DNA from: Micromonospora sp. KC723
Lineage (GTDB): Bacteria > Actinomycetota > Actinomycetes > Mycobacteriales > Micromonosporaceae
Direction: 5' to 3'
DNA: 40,228 nucleotides
Assembly: GCF_004348595.1 (NCBI RefSeq)
Contig: NZ_SMKD01000043.1
Location: forward strand, 1-40,228
The position numbers and the translations under genes are program-made. The notes beneath the pieces are model-generated. The model saw only the letters and a program-made list of their open reading frames with translations. It searched no databases and had not been told where the DNA came from. Shown here piece by piece: positions 15,556 to 24,026 of the stretch. Each line of letters begins with the position of its first letter. Within the stretch, counting starts at the first letter, position 1.

Positions 15556-16974
15556 TCAGCCCGAGCTGCCCAGCCGGCGTACCAGCGAGCCGGTCTCGTC
15601 CAGGGCGCTGAGGTAGGAGCGGGCCCAGGCCCGGATGTCGTGGCGGTGCAGGTGCGCGCGCATGGCGCGCATCCGTTCGCGGGCATCGTCGGGGTTGGCC
15701 CGCAACGCGGAGAGCAACATCTGCTTGAGCCCCTCCAGGTCGTGCGGGTTGACCAGGTACGCCTGCTCCAGCTCCGCCGCCGCGCCGGCGAACTCGCTGA
15801 GCAGCAGCGCGCCGGTGTCGTCGACCCGGGCGGCGAGGTACTCCTTGGCGACGAGGTTCATCCCGTCCCGCAGCGGGGTCACCGCCATCACGTCGGCGAC
15901 CCGGTAGAGGGCCGCCAGCTCGGTGCGGTCGAAGGGCTGGGTGAGGTAGTGGATCGCCGGTTCGCCGACCCGGCCGAACTCGCCGTTGATCCGCCCCACC
16001 TCGCGTTCGATCCGCTCGCGCAGGATCTGGTACTGGCCGACCCGTTCCCGGCTCGGCATGGCGACCTGCACCAGCACCGTGTCGCGGACCTTCACGTCAC
16101 CGCTGACCAGCAGCTCGCTGTACGCCTTCAGCCGTTGCTCGATGCCCTTGGTGTAATCCATCCGGTCGACGCTGAGGATCACGTGCTCCGGGTCGCCCAG
16201 GTCGTGGCGCAGCCGCCGGGCCCGGGCGGTCACGTCGGGGCGGCCCGCCAGCGCCGCCATCTCGGCCGTGTCGATCGACACCGGGTACGCCCCGACCCGC
16301 ACCATCCGGTCGCCGACGCCGATCCGCCGGTCGGTGGCCGGCAGGTCGAGCACCTTCGCGACGAGCTGGGCGAAGTTGTGCGCGGCCTGGGCGCGCTGGA
16401 AGCCGATCAGGTCGGCGCCGAGCATCCCGCGCAGCAGCTCGGCGCGGCGGGGCAACTGCATGAACAGCTCCGGCGGCGGGAACGGCACGTGCAGGAAGAA
16501 GCCGATGCGCAGGTCGGGGCGGAGCTCGCGGAGCAGGCCGGGGACCAGTTGCAGGTGGTAGTCCTGCACCCAGACCAGGCCGCCCGGTTCGGCCACCGTC
16601 GCGGCCGCCTCGGCAAACCGTTGGTTGACCCGCTGGTACGCCTCCCACCAGCGCCGGTGGTACTCGGGCTGCTCGACCGCGTCGTGGTAGAGCGGCCACA
16701 GGGTCGCGTTGGCGAAGCCCTCGTAGTGGTCGCGCAGGTCCTCGGCGGTGAGTGGGACGGTGTGCAGGCGGACGCCGTCCACGTCGGGGTAGCTGGGCGC
16801 CGGGCCGGTGCCGCCGGCCCAGCCGACCCAGGTCGCCGGGGTGTGCCGGAGCAGCGGGTGCAGGGCGCTGACCAGTCCACCCGGGCTGCGGCGCCACTCG
16901 CAGGCGCCGTCGGGGGCCACGCTGTCGTCGATGGGCAGCCGGTTGGCCACCACCACGAGGGAACTCTGTCGCAT
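15556..16974 (-). CDS. otsA: Alpha,alpha-trehalose-phosphate synthase (GT20)
   Basis: 472 residues, the normal OtsA length. The N-terminal VVVANRLPID and RRSPGGLVSAL form the substrate loop; VWVQDYHLQLVP and GFFLHVPFPPPELF line the active site; VDRMDYTKGI carries the Arg and Lys that bind the donor diphosphate; LRDGMNLVAKEYLA is the nucleotide-sugar acid motif. It makes trehalose-6-phosphate from UDP- or GDP-glucose and glucose-6-phosphate in the cytoplasm, giving a compatible solute and envelope precursor. No otsB phosphatase gene is in the window. ATG 16974 has only a weak SD. The 183 nt upstream include a relatively AT-rich stretch (17055-17095, with TAGGAAT and TAACTT on the minus strand) that probably holds the promoter. 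Confidence 0.95.
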   Translation of the reverse strand: MRQSSLVVVANRLPIDDSVAPDGACEWRRSPGGLVSALHPLLRHTPATWVGWAGGTGPAPSYPDVDGVRLHTVPLTAEDLRDHYEGFANATLWPLYHDAVEQPEYHRRWWEAYQRVNQRFAEAAATVAEPGGLVWVQDYHLQLVPGLLRELRPDLRIGFFLHVPFPPPELFMQLPRRAELLRGMLGADLIGFQRAQAAHNFAQLVAKVLDLPATDRRIGVGDRMVRVGAYPVSIDTAEMAALAGRPDVTARARRLRHDLGDPEHVILSVDRMDYTKGIEQRLKAYSELLVSGDVKVRDTVLVQVAMPSRERVGQYQILRERIEREVGRINGEFGRVGEPAIHYLTQPFDRTELAALYRVADVMAVTPLRDGMNLVAKEYLAARVDDTGALLLSEFAGAAAELEQAYLVNPHDLEGLKQMLLSALRANPDDARERMRAMRAHLHRHDIRAWARSYLSALDETGSLVRRLGSSG

Positions 16975-17157
16975 CTCGGGGATTCCGCTCCGCAGCCGGG
17001 TCGACCGCCACGAGAAGAGGAACAGTCGGGCAGCCGGTGGGGGAAGTGACGTGCAGCCATATTCCTACTGACCGTAAGTTACACCCCTGTTACCCCGTCG
17101 GGGGGACCCGTGGCGTCCCGCGATGCGGTCGCAGCGGAGCGTGATCGGACGGTCGGT

Positions 17158-17997
17158 TCAGACGACGGCGCCGTCGTCTGGCTCGTGGTCCTCCTCGTCG
17201 CCGGGGCGCAGCCGCCAGACCAGGGTGACGAAGCCGGCGAGGATGCCGGTGAAGCCGAGCAGCGTCACCACCGAGGAGTCCACCGGCAGCAGCGACGGGT
17301 TGAGGAAGAGCACGAAGCCGACGACGATCGACAGCACGCCGACCGCGGCGTACTTGGAGATGCGGGGCAGCGGCGGCGGCGGGGGCGGGGTGTAGCCCTC
17401 CTCCGGGTCCTCCGGCAGGTCGGCGCCGAAGGTGTCCAGCCCGTCCAGCAGCGAGGGCTCGTCGTGCCGGCCCCGGCCCACCGAGATGCCGGAGATGTCC
17501 GCCGCGTACGGCAGCCGCCGTACGTCCGTCGCGGTCGGGCCGGTGGCCTCCTCGGCTCGGGTCGCGGGAGCCGCCGCGCCGCCGGCCCGGTCGGCGGGTT
17601 CGTCGTCGACGTCCTCGGCGTCCGGCCAGGGGTGGCTTCCCGCGGCCGGCGCGGTGTGGAAGGAGGCGACGATCCGGTCCCACTCGGCGTCGACGTCCGG
17701 CTCGGCGCGCGGCGGTTCCGGGGTCGACTCGTCGGCGAGCTGGGTGAGGTAGTCGCGGGCGGTGGTCAGGTGCGAGCGGTCGACGTAGAGCCGGTCGACC
17801 GGGCGGGCCGGGACCGTGGTGGTGCGGGTGACCGGGTTCAGGTCGGCGGAGGGCTGGAGGTAGGCGGCGATGCCACCGGCGGCGAGGACGTCGAGCAGGT
17901 GCTCACCGACCCGTGGGTCGACGTCGCCCGCGACCGCGTACTCGCTCGCGTCGAGCCCGTTGTCCCGCCGTCCCCGGCGGGCACCACCCGCTGACAC
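17158..17997 (-). CDS. Two-TM protein with DUF2007-like N-terminal domain, unknown function
   Basis: 279 residues from GTG 17997, with GAGGAGG about nine nt upstream; an earlier in-frame start at 18057 lacks an SD. Residues about 15-90 (VDPRVGEHLLDVLAAGGIAA, then DRLYVDRSHLTTARDYL) resemble the small alpha/beta fold of DUF2007 proteins, in which a short helix follows a final strand. A long acidic, Pro-rich, probably disordered linker follows (about 95-215). Two membrane segments lie near the C-terminus (about 220-245 and 250-268), with an acidic tail. The domain probably faces the cytoplasm. No enzyme motif is visible. It lies divergent to plsC; function unknown. Confidence 0.75.
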   Translation of the reverse strand: MSAGGARRGRRDNGLDASEYAVAGDVDPRVGEHLLDVLAAGGIAAYLQPSADLNPVTRTTTVPARPVDRLYVDRSHLTTARDYLTQLADESTPEPPRAEPDVDAEWDRIVASFHTAPAAGSHPWPDAEDVDDEPADRAGGAAAPATRAEEATGPTATDVRRLPYAADISGISVGRGRHDEPSLLDGLDTFGADLPEDPEEGYTPPPPPPLPRISKYAAVGVLSIVVGFVLFLNPSLLPVDSSVVTLLGFTGILAGFVTLVWRLRPGDEEDHEPDDGAVV

Positions 17998-18189
17998 CGG
18001 ACATCCTCCTCGGCGGTCGTGTCGGCGCCCCGTACGCCGTGCCTTGAATCGTGACACGTGGGGACCCGGTTCCGGGAGTGCGTTGTGGCGTGCCGCTCCC
18101 GGTTCGTAGGCTCAGGGCCGACGATCCCACCGCCGACGGGCCGGCCGGCCGCCGGCGTCGTCCGCCCGCTCACCGCCGGAAGGACACCC

Positions 18190-18891
18190 TTGCTGTACTG
18201 GCTGATGAAGTACGTCATCCTCGGCCCACTGCTCAGGCTGATCTTCCGCCCGCAGGTCGAGGGGCTGCACCACCTGCCCGCCACCGGTCCGGTGATCCTC
18301 GCCAGCAACCACCTCTCGTTCTCGGACTCGATCTTCACGCCGCTGGTCGTCCCGCGAAAAGTCACATTCATCGCCAAAGCGGAGTACTTCACCGGTAAGG
18401 GCATCAAGGGCTGGCTGACCAAGGCGTTCTTCGCCGGCACCGGCTGCATCCCCGTCGACCGCAGTGGCGGCCGGGCCGCCCAGGCGGCGCTGGACACCCA
18501 GCTCGCGGTGCTGCGCGCCGGCGGCGTCGCCGGCATCTACCCGGAGGGGACCCGGTCCCCGGACGGCCGGCTCTTCCGGGGCAAGACCGGAGTCGCCCGG
18601 CTGGCCCTGGTCAGCGGCGCTCCGGTGGTGCCGATGGCCATGCTCAACTCCGACGAGATCCAACCGACCGGCCAACTCGTGCCCAACCTGGGTCGGGTCC
18701 GCATCCGGTTCGGCGCGCCGCTGGACTTCTCCCGGTACGCCGGCATGGCCGGCGACCGGTTCGTCGAGCGGGCCGTCACCGACGAGATCATGTACGAGCT
18801 GATGGAGCTCTCCGGCCGCGAGTACGTCGACATGTACGCCGTCAAGCTGAAGAACCCGCCACCGGTCGACCGCTCGCCCGTCGCCGCCTGA
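18190..18891 (+). CDS. plsC: 1-acyl-sn-glycerol-3-phosphate acyltransferase (PlsC family)
   Basis: 233 residues from TTG 18190, with GGAAGGA about five nt upstream; ATG 18205 would give 228 residues and a more distant SD. NHLSFSDS is the catalytic H-x4-D motif, YPEGTRSPDG the acyl-acceptor phosphate motif, and VVPMAM the fourth family motif. A short hydrophobic N-terminus anchors it to the membrane. It transfers a fatty acyl group to lysophosphatidate or a related lipid. In M. tuberculosis the acyltransferase Rv2182c lies in the equivalent position between the SRPBCC and RNase AS genes, so a specialised acceptor is possible. Confidence 0.88.
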   Translation: MLYWLMKYVILGPLLRLIFRPQVEGLHHLPATGPVILASNHLSFSDSIFTPLVVPRKVTFIAKAEYFTGKGIKGWLTKAFFAGTGCIPVDRSGGRAAQAALDTQLAVLRAGGVAGIYPEGTRSPDGRLFRGKTGVARLALVSGAPVVPMAMLNSDEIQPTGQLVPNLGRVRIRFGAPLDFSRYAGMAGDRFVERAVTDEIMYELMELSGREYVDMYAVKLKNPPPVDRSPVAA

Positions 18892-18912
18892 TCCCCACCG
18901 CCCCCGGCACCG

Positions 18913-18925
18913 ACCCGGCCCGGGT
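18913..18925. terminator. Hairpin between convergent plsC and cyclase genes
   Basis: ACCCG (18913-18917), loop GCC, CGGGT (18921-18925), about 20 nt after the plsC stop. Flanking CCG and CGG can extend the stem with a bulge. No T-tract. Confidence 0.4.
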
Positions 18926-19028
18926 GGTCGGCGCGATCCGCGGCAGGTCGTGCCCTCCGGCGGACGGAACGCCCCGATCGCCGCAACCGGGTCGATCATG
19001 GGCTGCCTCGCGGCGGCGCGGGGCCGGC

Positions 19029-22000
19029 TCAGGAGGCCAGGGCGGAGCCGGCCTCGGGCACCGGACAACCGGCCAGGTCGAGCAGGCCGGGCGCCTCGTT
19101 GCGCAGCGCGAACGCGCGTACCTCGGCCAGCGGCGCACGGGCCGCCGGATCGTCGGCCCGGGCCAGCTCGGCCGCCGCCAGGGCCAGGCCCAGCATCCGG
19201 TCGGTGACGTCCGGGATCCGTCCGTAGATCTCCGCCCCGGCCAGGTGCAGCTCCCCGGCGCGCCGGTGGTCGCCGTCGGCCGCCGCGAGAGCCCCGGTCA
19301 CCGTGCGCCGCGCCGCCTCCGACCAGGGTGTGCGGTGCCCGGGCCGGTCGAGCATCGTCCGGACCCGCACGGCCGCGTCCCGCCCGGCCAGGGTGGCCGC
19401 GTACGCCGCCGCCGCGATCCACTCGCCACTGGCCAGCGCCGGGACCGCCGTCCACGCGTCGGCCAACTCGTCGACCAGCGCCGTGGCCTCGTCCAGCCGG
19501 CCCTGCAGGGCGCGGCAGAGCGCCGCCATCCCGAGCATGGTCCAGTACGGGCGGTGGAAGCCGCCGCAGCGGGCCGCCTCCAGCGCCGCCGCCACGTCGT
19601 CACCGCGCCCGTCCGGTCGGCCGGCCGGCGGCAGCCCCCCGACCGCACCCGCCTCGCGAACCGACGCGCCCGCCCAGGGCGCCGGCGGGACCGCCTGGCC
19701 ACGCAGCACCAGCAGGCAGGATCGCAGGCCCCGCACCTGCATGTCCCAGCCGCCGGTCGGGGTGTCCACGAAGGCGTCCGCCGCGGCCAGCAGGCGGGAG
19801 AAGTCCCCGGCGAAGTACGCCCGCATCGCCTCGCCGGAGTAGCTGGTGGCCAGCGTCTGCCCGCTACCCCTCGCCGCCGGCGCGGTCGACAGCAGCGCGT
19901 CGGAGCGCAGCCAGTCACCCTCCTCCCGCAGCGCGTAGGCCAGGTTCTGCACCGCCCGGGGCAGGGCGAGCAACTGCTCGGCACGGCTGGCCTCGACCAG
20001 CGCGCGCAACTCGTCCAGACCGGTCCGGTCGCCGGCCTGGTAACGGGCCGTGGCGGCGGTGATCCGCGCGTTGGTCCGAACCTCCGCCAACCCCAGCCGC
20101 TCACCGATCGCGGCGGCCGTCTCGGCGGCGGCGACCGCCGCGTCCCGCTCGTAGTTCAGCATGTGCAGCCGGCCCAGCTCGGCGTGCGCGTCGGCCTTCT
20201 GGCCGCTGTCCGGCAGCGGGGCGAACAGGGCGACCGCCCGGTCCAGGCAGGCCACCGCGGCACCGCGGTCGGCGCGCAGCCAGGCCGCCTGACCGAGCAG
20301 GGTCCACGCCCGCGCGGCGCACGCCTCGTCGCCGTGGGCGAGTAACTGGTCGGCCAGCGCGTGCAACTGCTCCGGGCCGCCTCCGGACAGGAAGGCGTTG
20401 CCGTCGCGGTAGAAGGAGATCTCGGTGCTCAGCAGTTCCAGTCGCAGCCGGTCGACCGGGTCGCTGTCGTCGGCCAGGCCGAGGGCGCGGGTCACATGGC
20501 CGGCCGCCGCCGCCAACCCGTGCAGGGCGTACGCGCGGCGGGCCGCCCGGTGCAGCGCGGCGCGTGCCGGGGCCGCGTACCGCCGGGTGGGTGTGCCCAG
20601 CGTCCGGGCGATCTCGTGCGCCGCCCAGCGGTGGTGTGCCAGCACCTCGGCCAGGTCGGTGTCCCGGCTGGCCGACAACGCGTCGATCCAGTCCGCCGTC
20701 CGTTCGTGTCGGGCCACCCGCTCGGTGCGGGGCAACCGCTGGTAGCAGACGTCCCGGACCAGCACGTGCCGGAACCGGAACTCGGGCTGGCCGGCCATGG
20801 TGGAGGTCGCCTGCTCGTGCACGAAGTCCCGCTGCGCGAGCCGGCGCAGTGCCCGCTCCACCGCCTCGACCGGCTGCCGCAGCGCGGCGGCGACCGCGCC
20901 GGGCCAGAACTGCACGCCCACCACCGAGGCGGCCAGCAGCACCGCCCGATCCTTGCCGTCGAGCAGGTCGACCCGGTTGGCGATGACCGCGTGCACGCTC
21001 TCCGGCATCGGCAGGTCCGGGCGTTCCTCCAGCGACCAGCCGCGCCCGCTCCGGCGCAGCGCGCCCTGCTCCATCAGCATCCGCACGTACTCGTGCGCGT
21101 AGAGCGGGTTGCCGCCGGCCACCTCGACCAGCGGGGTGAGCATCTCGGCGGGGAACGCGGCCTGGCCGAACATGTGCTGGTAGAGCGAGGCGATGCCGGC
21201 GTCCCGTAGGGGCGGCAGGGTGACCGTCACCGAGCCGGTGATGGTGCCCGCCCAGCTCGGGTCGCGGTCGACCAGCTCGGGACGGGCCGTGCAGAGCAGC
21301 AGCAGCGGCACGTCGCGGGCGGCGGCGCCGAGCAGTTCGACGAAGCGCAGCATGGCGGTGTCGGCCCAGTGCAGATCCTCGAAGACCAGCACGGTGGGTC
21401 GGCGGGCGGCCAGCGCCAGCAGGAAGCGACGCCAGGCCGACTCGGCCTCCTCGGCCGGCAGCCCGGTGCCCGCCAGGCCGACCAGTGGGCGCAGCGCGTC
21501 GGTGACGCGGTCCCGTTCGCCCGGGCCCACCAGGTCGGCCACCGCGGAGGCCAGCCGCCGCTGGGCGGTGGGGGCCGGGTCGGTGTCCAGGATGCCGGCC
21601 TCGGTCTTGACGATGTCGGCGAGCGCCGCGAAGGTGACGTTCTCGCCGAACGGTGGGCAGCGCCCGGTCCGCCAGCTCAGCGGCTCGTCGACCAGCTGCC
21701 CGACGTGCCGGTGCAGCTCCCGCACCAGCCGGCTCTTGCCGATGCCGGCCCGCCCGAGCAGCGTCACCACCTGTGGCACCCGGTCCCGCAGTGACCGGTG
21801 CAGCGCGTTGACCAGCAGGCCCAGCTCGTGCTCCCGGTCGATCAGCGGCGTGGTGTCCGCCTCCCGGTCGGTCGGCTGCCGACGTGCCGGGGACAGGGCC
21901 AACCAGACCTCGCTGGGCGACGAACGCCCGCGCAGGGTGACCGGCGGCTGCTCGGCGTAGCGGATGGCCTCCCTGGTCAACGCGTGCGTGACCTTGCAGA

Positions 22001-22631
22001 CCAGCACCCCGCCCGGCGGCGCCACCGACTGCATCCGGGAGGCGGTGTTGACCACGTCGCCGGCCACGATCGCCTGCCCGCCGTCGCGGGCGGCGGCCAC
22101 GTCGACCAGTGCCTCGCCGGTCGCCACGCCCACCCGGAACCGCAGCTCGTCCGCGCCCGTGGGGGCGAACCGGGTCAGCACCCGTTGCAGCTCCAAGCCG
22201 GCCCGGACGCAGCGCAGCGGGTCGGTCTCGGTGGCCACCGGCGCGCCGAACAGCGCCATCACCGCGTCCCCGATGTACTTCTCCACCACCCCGCCGTACT
22301 GGCCAACCACCCGCCGCGCGGCGGCGAAGAAGCCGGTCTGCATGCCACGGACCTGCTCCGGGTCGGTCCGCTCGACGTACGGGGTGAAGTCGATCAGGTC
22401 GACGAAGAGCACACTGACCCGCCGTCGGTCCTCCTGGGCGGGAACGGTCGGCCGGCCCGACCCGGAGCGGGGCGTTCCGCACGAGGTGCAGAACGTCACG
22501 TCGGCGGCGAGCGGGCGCCGGCAGTGCGAGCAGGCGTCCGCCAGCGCTGCCCCGCAGCCACCGCAGAAGCGGTCGCTCTCGGCGGCTGTGCGTCCACATC
22601 GGTCACACTTGCCGGAGATGACACCCTCCAC
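19029..22631 (-). CDS. Class III adenylate/guanylate cyclase fused to AAA-type ATPase and TPR region
   Basis: About 1200 residues from GTG 22631, the last plausible start before the zinc ribbons; an earlier in-frame start at 22790 is possible, and neither has a good SD. Order of parts: two zinc ribbons (CDRCG, CGGCG, CSHC, CTSCG; about 8-60); a class III cyclase domain (about 70-240) with the metal Asp in LFVDLIDFT, KYIGDAVMALFG with Lys and the second metal Asp, and GDVVNTASRM with Asn and Arg; a STAND-like ATPase with Walker A GRAGIGKSRL and Walker B VLVFEDLHWAD; then TPR-like helical repeats to the end. All catalytic cyclase residues look present, so it should make cAMP or cGMP under control of the ATPase/TPR part. 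There is no LuxR HTH. A Crp-type gene lies about 450 nt away. Confidence 0.88.
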   Translation of the reverse strand: MEGVISGKCDRCGRTAAESDRFCGGCGAALADACSHCRRPLAADVTFCTSCGTPRSGSGRPTVPAQEDRRRVSVLFVDLIDFTPYVERTDPEQVRGMQTGFFAAARRVVGQYGGVVEKYIGDAVMALFGAPVATETDPLRCVRAGLELQRVLTRFAPTGADELRFRVGVATGEALVDVAAARDGGQAIVAGDVVNTASRMQSVAPPGGVLVCKVTHALTREAIRYAEQPPVTLRGRSSPSEVWLALSPARRQPTDREADTTPLIDREHELGLLVNALHRSLRDRVPQVVTLLGRAGIGKSRLVRELHRHVGQLVDEPLSWRTGRCPPFGENVTFAALADIVKTEAGILDTDPAPTAQRRLASAVADLVGPGERDRVTDALRPLVGLAGTGLPAEEAESAWRRFLLALAARRPTVLVFEDLHWADTAMLRFVELLGAAARDVPLLLLCTARPELVDRDPSWAGTITGSVTVTLPPLRDAGIASLYQHMFGQAAFPAEMLTPLVEVAGGNPLYAHEYVRMLMEQGALRRSGRGWSLEERPDLPMPESVHAVIANRVDLLDGKDRAVLLAASVVGVQFWPGAVAAALRQPVEAVERALRRLAQRDFVHEQATSTMAGQPEFRFRHVLVRDVCYQRLPRTERVARHERTADWIDALSASRDTDLAEVLAHHRWAAHEIARTLGTPTRRYAAPARAALHRAARRAYALHGLAAAAGHVTRALGLADDSDPVDRLRLELLSTEISFYRDGNAFLSGGGPEQLHALADQLLAHGDEACAARAWTLLGQAAWLRADRGAAVACLDRAVALFAPLPDSGQKADAHAELGRLHMLNYERDAAVAAAETAAAIGERLGLAEVRTNARITAATARYQAGDRTGLDELRALVEASRAEQLLALPRAVQNLAYALREEGDWLRSDALLSTAPAARGSGQTLATSYSGEAMRAYFAGDFSRLLAAADAFVDTPTGGWDMQVRGLRSCLLVLRGQAVPPAPWAGASVREAGAVGGLPPAGRPDGRGDDVAAALEAARCGGFHRPYWTMLGMAALCRALQGRLDEATALVDELADAWTAVPALASGEWIAAAAYAATLAGRDAAVRVRTMLDRPGHRTPWSEAARRTVTGALAAADGDHRRAGELHLAGAEIYGRIPDVTDRMLGLALAAAELARADDPAARAPLAEVRAFALRNEAPGLLDLAGCPVPEAGSALAS

Positions 22632-22752
22632 TGGTCGGCCGGGCCGCCCGGCGGCCGGGCGCCGTCCTGCGTCCTCCGCGAGTATCGCCGTCGCCAACAC
22701 TGTCAGGAACCGGGCTGTTGGTTTGTGGACACTCCTCCGGCCGGCCAGCGGC

Positions 22753-22758
22753 GCTACA
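22753..22758 (+). promoter_or_regulatory. Possible -10 for the small repeat protein
   Basis: TACAGT, 46 nt upstream of the ATG at 22805, in the divergent gap between the cyclase gene and the small gene. No clear -35. Confidence 0.35.
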
Positions 22759-22804
22759 GTCAGGCGGCCACGGCAATCGGTGATCAACAAGGGGGGGACA
22801 GGTC

Positions 22805-23014
22805 ATGGTGTACGTCAAGCTCGAGGGCGACTGGACGGACGGGAACGGTGTCACGCACTCCGTCGGGGACTCGGTGGACGTCGACGCCGCCACGCTGGCC
22901 ATGCTCCAGGCAGAGGGGATCGTCAGCGAGGGTTCCGGCGGCGGCAAGGACGGCACCGAGTGGGCGGGGCCGACCGGCACCGACTGGGCGGGGCCGACCG
23001 GCACCACCCCGTGA
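22805..23014 (+). CDS. Small protein with tandem WAGPTGT repeats, unknown
   Basis: 69 residues. ATG 22805 is preceded by a purine run (AAGGGGGGGA). Residues 1-42 read as a small beta-rich domain (VYVKLEGDW, then SVGDSVDVDAATLAMLQAEGIV). A Gly/Ser hinge follows, and then two copies of an eight-residue unit, (E/D)WAGPTGT, encoded by 24-nt units at 22958-22981 and 22982-23005 that differ by one base. Trp and Gly-rich C-terminal repeats suggest a binding or assembly tail. I do not recognise the family. It is acidic, has no signal peptide, and lies between the cyclase and Crp-type genes on the opposite strand. SD and codon use support a real gene. Confidence 0.65.
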   Translation: MVYVKLEGDWTDGNGVTHSVGDSVDVDAATLAMLQAEGIVSEGSGGGKDGTEWAGPTGTDWAGPTGTTP

Positions 23015-23035
23015 CGCCCTCCCGGTGAGCCCGAC

Positions 23036-23068
23036 GACGCGGCCGCGCGTTCCGCGCCCGGCCGCGTC
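23036..23068. terminator. Strong hairpin between convergent small-protein and Crp-family genes
   Basis: GACGCGGCCG (23036-23045) and CGGCCGCGTC (23059-23068) form a perfect 10-bp stem; the 13-nt loop contains a further CGCG/CGCG stem. It fills the gap between the two stop codons, with no T-tract. Likely a bidirectional terminator. Confidence 0.65.
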
Positions 23069-23074
23069 GCGCGG

Positions 23075-23767
23075 TCAGCGCTCGTTCATCCCCGCCCGGC
23101 GGCGCAACGCCGCGACGTCGGTGACCACGATCCGCCGGCCCTCGGTCCGCAGCCAGCCCCGGCTGGCGAAGGAGCCGATCGCCTGGTTGACGCTCTGCCG
23201 GGAACCGCCGGCCATCTCGGCCAACTGGCTCTGGTTGAGCTCGATGGTGATCATCGGTGCCTGACTCTCGCCGGCCAGCCGCACCAGGGTCTTGGCCACC
23301 CGCCCCGGAAGGTCCAGGAAGACGTGGTCGGCGTTCTGCTCGGTGAGCCGGCGGATCAGCCCGCCCAGCGAACGCATCACCGCGTCGAGGATGCGCGGGT
23401 GGGTGTGCACCAGCTCCATGAAGGCGGGCCGGGACAGGGCCAGGGCCGCGCAGTCCTCGATCGCCTCGGCCGACGCCGAACGGGTGGAGGCGTCCAGCAG
23501 CGAGACCTCGCCGAGCACGTCTGGCGGCCGGATCACCGACAGCACGGCCCGCTCGCCGGTCGGCGCGGTGCGGAACACCGCGACCGCCCCGCGACGCAGC
23601 ACGATCAGCGACTCGCCGGGGTCGTTCTCGACGAAGAGCAACTGGCCCTTGCGGTATGTGCGGGGCACCGCAGCGGCGATGACCCGCTGGCGTGCCTCCG
23701 GCTCCAGGCCGGCGAACATCTCCACGCCCGTGAGGGCGTCACCCGGCTCCGGCAGGCGCATCTCCAC
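23075..23767 (-). CDS. Crp/Fnr-family transcriptional regulator
   Basis: 230 residues from GTG 23767, with GGGAGGGG seven nt upstream; ATG 23761 is two codons later. The cyclic-nucleotide-binding domain (about 15-125) contains LGEVSLLD and TRSAS, matching the GE and RS phosphate-binding pattern of cAMP-binding members. A long dimerisation helix follows (about 125-155). The HTH (about 180-215) reads LNQSQLAEMAGGSRQSVNQAIGSF, with the recognition helix in SRQSVNQAI. No Fe-S cysteines, so not an Fnr-type oxygen sensor. The predicted effector is cAMP, which the cyclase encoded nearby could supply. The family includes GlxR and Cmr of other actinobacteria; exact orthology is uncertain. Confidence 0.9.
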   Translation of the reverse strand: MEMRLPEPGDALTGVEMFAGLEPEARQRVIAAAVPRTYRKGQLLFVENDPGESLIVLRRGAVAVFRTAPTGERAVLSVIRPPDVLGEVSLLDASTRSASAEAIEDCAALALSRPAFMELVHTHPRILDAVMRSLGGLIRRLTEQNADHVFLDLPGRVAKTLVRLAGESQAPMITIELNQSQLAEMAGGSRQSVNQAIGSFASRGWLRTEGRRIVVTDVAALRRRAGMNER

Positions 23768-23805
23768 GGCCGAACCCCTCCCCCGGTCACGGACCTACGA
23801 CTCGC

Positions 23806-23816
23806 TCACCGGGTGA
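23806..23816. promoter_or_regulatory. Short palindrome upstream of the Crp-family gene
   Basis: TCACC-G-GGTGA, 39-49 nt upstream of the GTG at 23767. It does not match the TGTGA-N6-TCACA site of cAMP-Crp. The rest of the 259-nt gap to the RNase AS gene shows no gene that I can support. Confidence 0.25.
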
Positions 23817-24013
23817 CCCTGACGGCCCTTGCCGGGGCGACTGGCCCCGGTCGGCGTCCGGTAGCGGTACACATCAGATCATGACGGCCCAGTTGCGTGC
23901 TGTACACCCCTCAAACCGTCTCCGTTACGCTCCCGAGCTGCGCCGGGTCCGGCCGACGCACCGTGGCGGACCGGCCGACCCGCCCCCGGCGGCGACGCCG
24001 CCGGGACGTGGGC

Positions 24014-24019
24014 GAGGAT
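24014..24019 (+). promoter_or_regulatory. -10-like hexamer for leaderless RNase AS transcript
   Basis: GAGGAT, seven nt before ATG 24027: the same geometry as TAGCCT before 10240 and TACGCT before 31786, but a weaker match because the first T is absent. Confidence 0.35.
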
Positions 24020-24026
24020 GGGCACG

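Noticed and set aside
20101..22599. 832-codon minus-strand frame inside the cyclase gene
   Set aside because: Arg/Gly/Ala-rich alternative frame of the cyclase gene, which has complete cyclase and ATPase motifs in its own frame.
23768..24026. cAMP-Crp binding site upstream of the Crp-family gene
   Set aside because: No TGTGA-N6-TCACA-like sequence was found; only TCACC-G-GGTGA, which does not fit.
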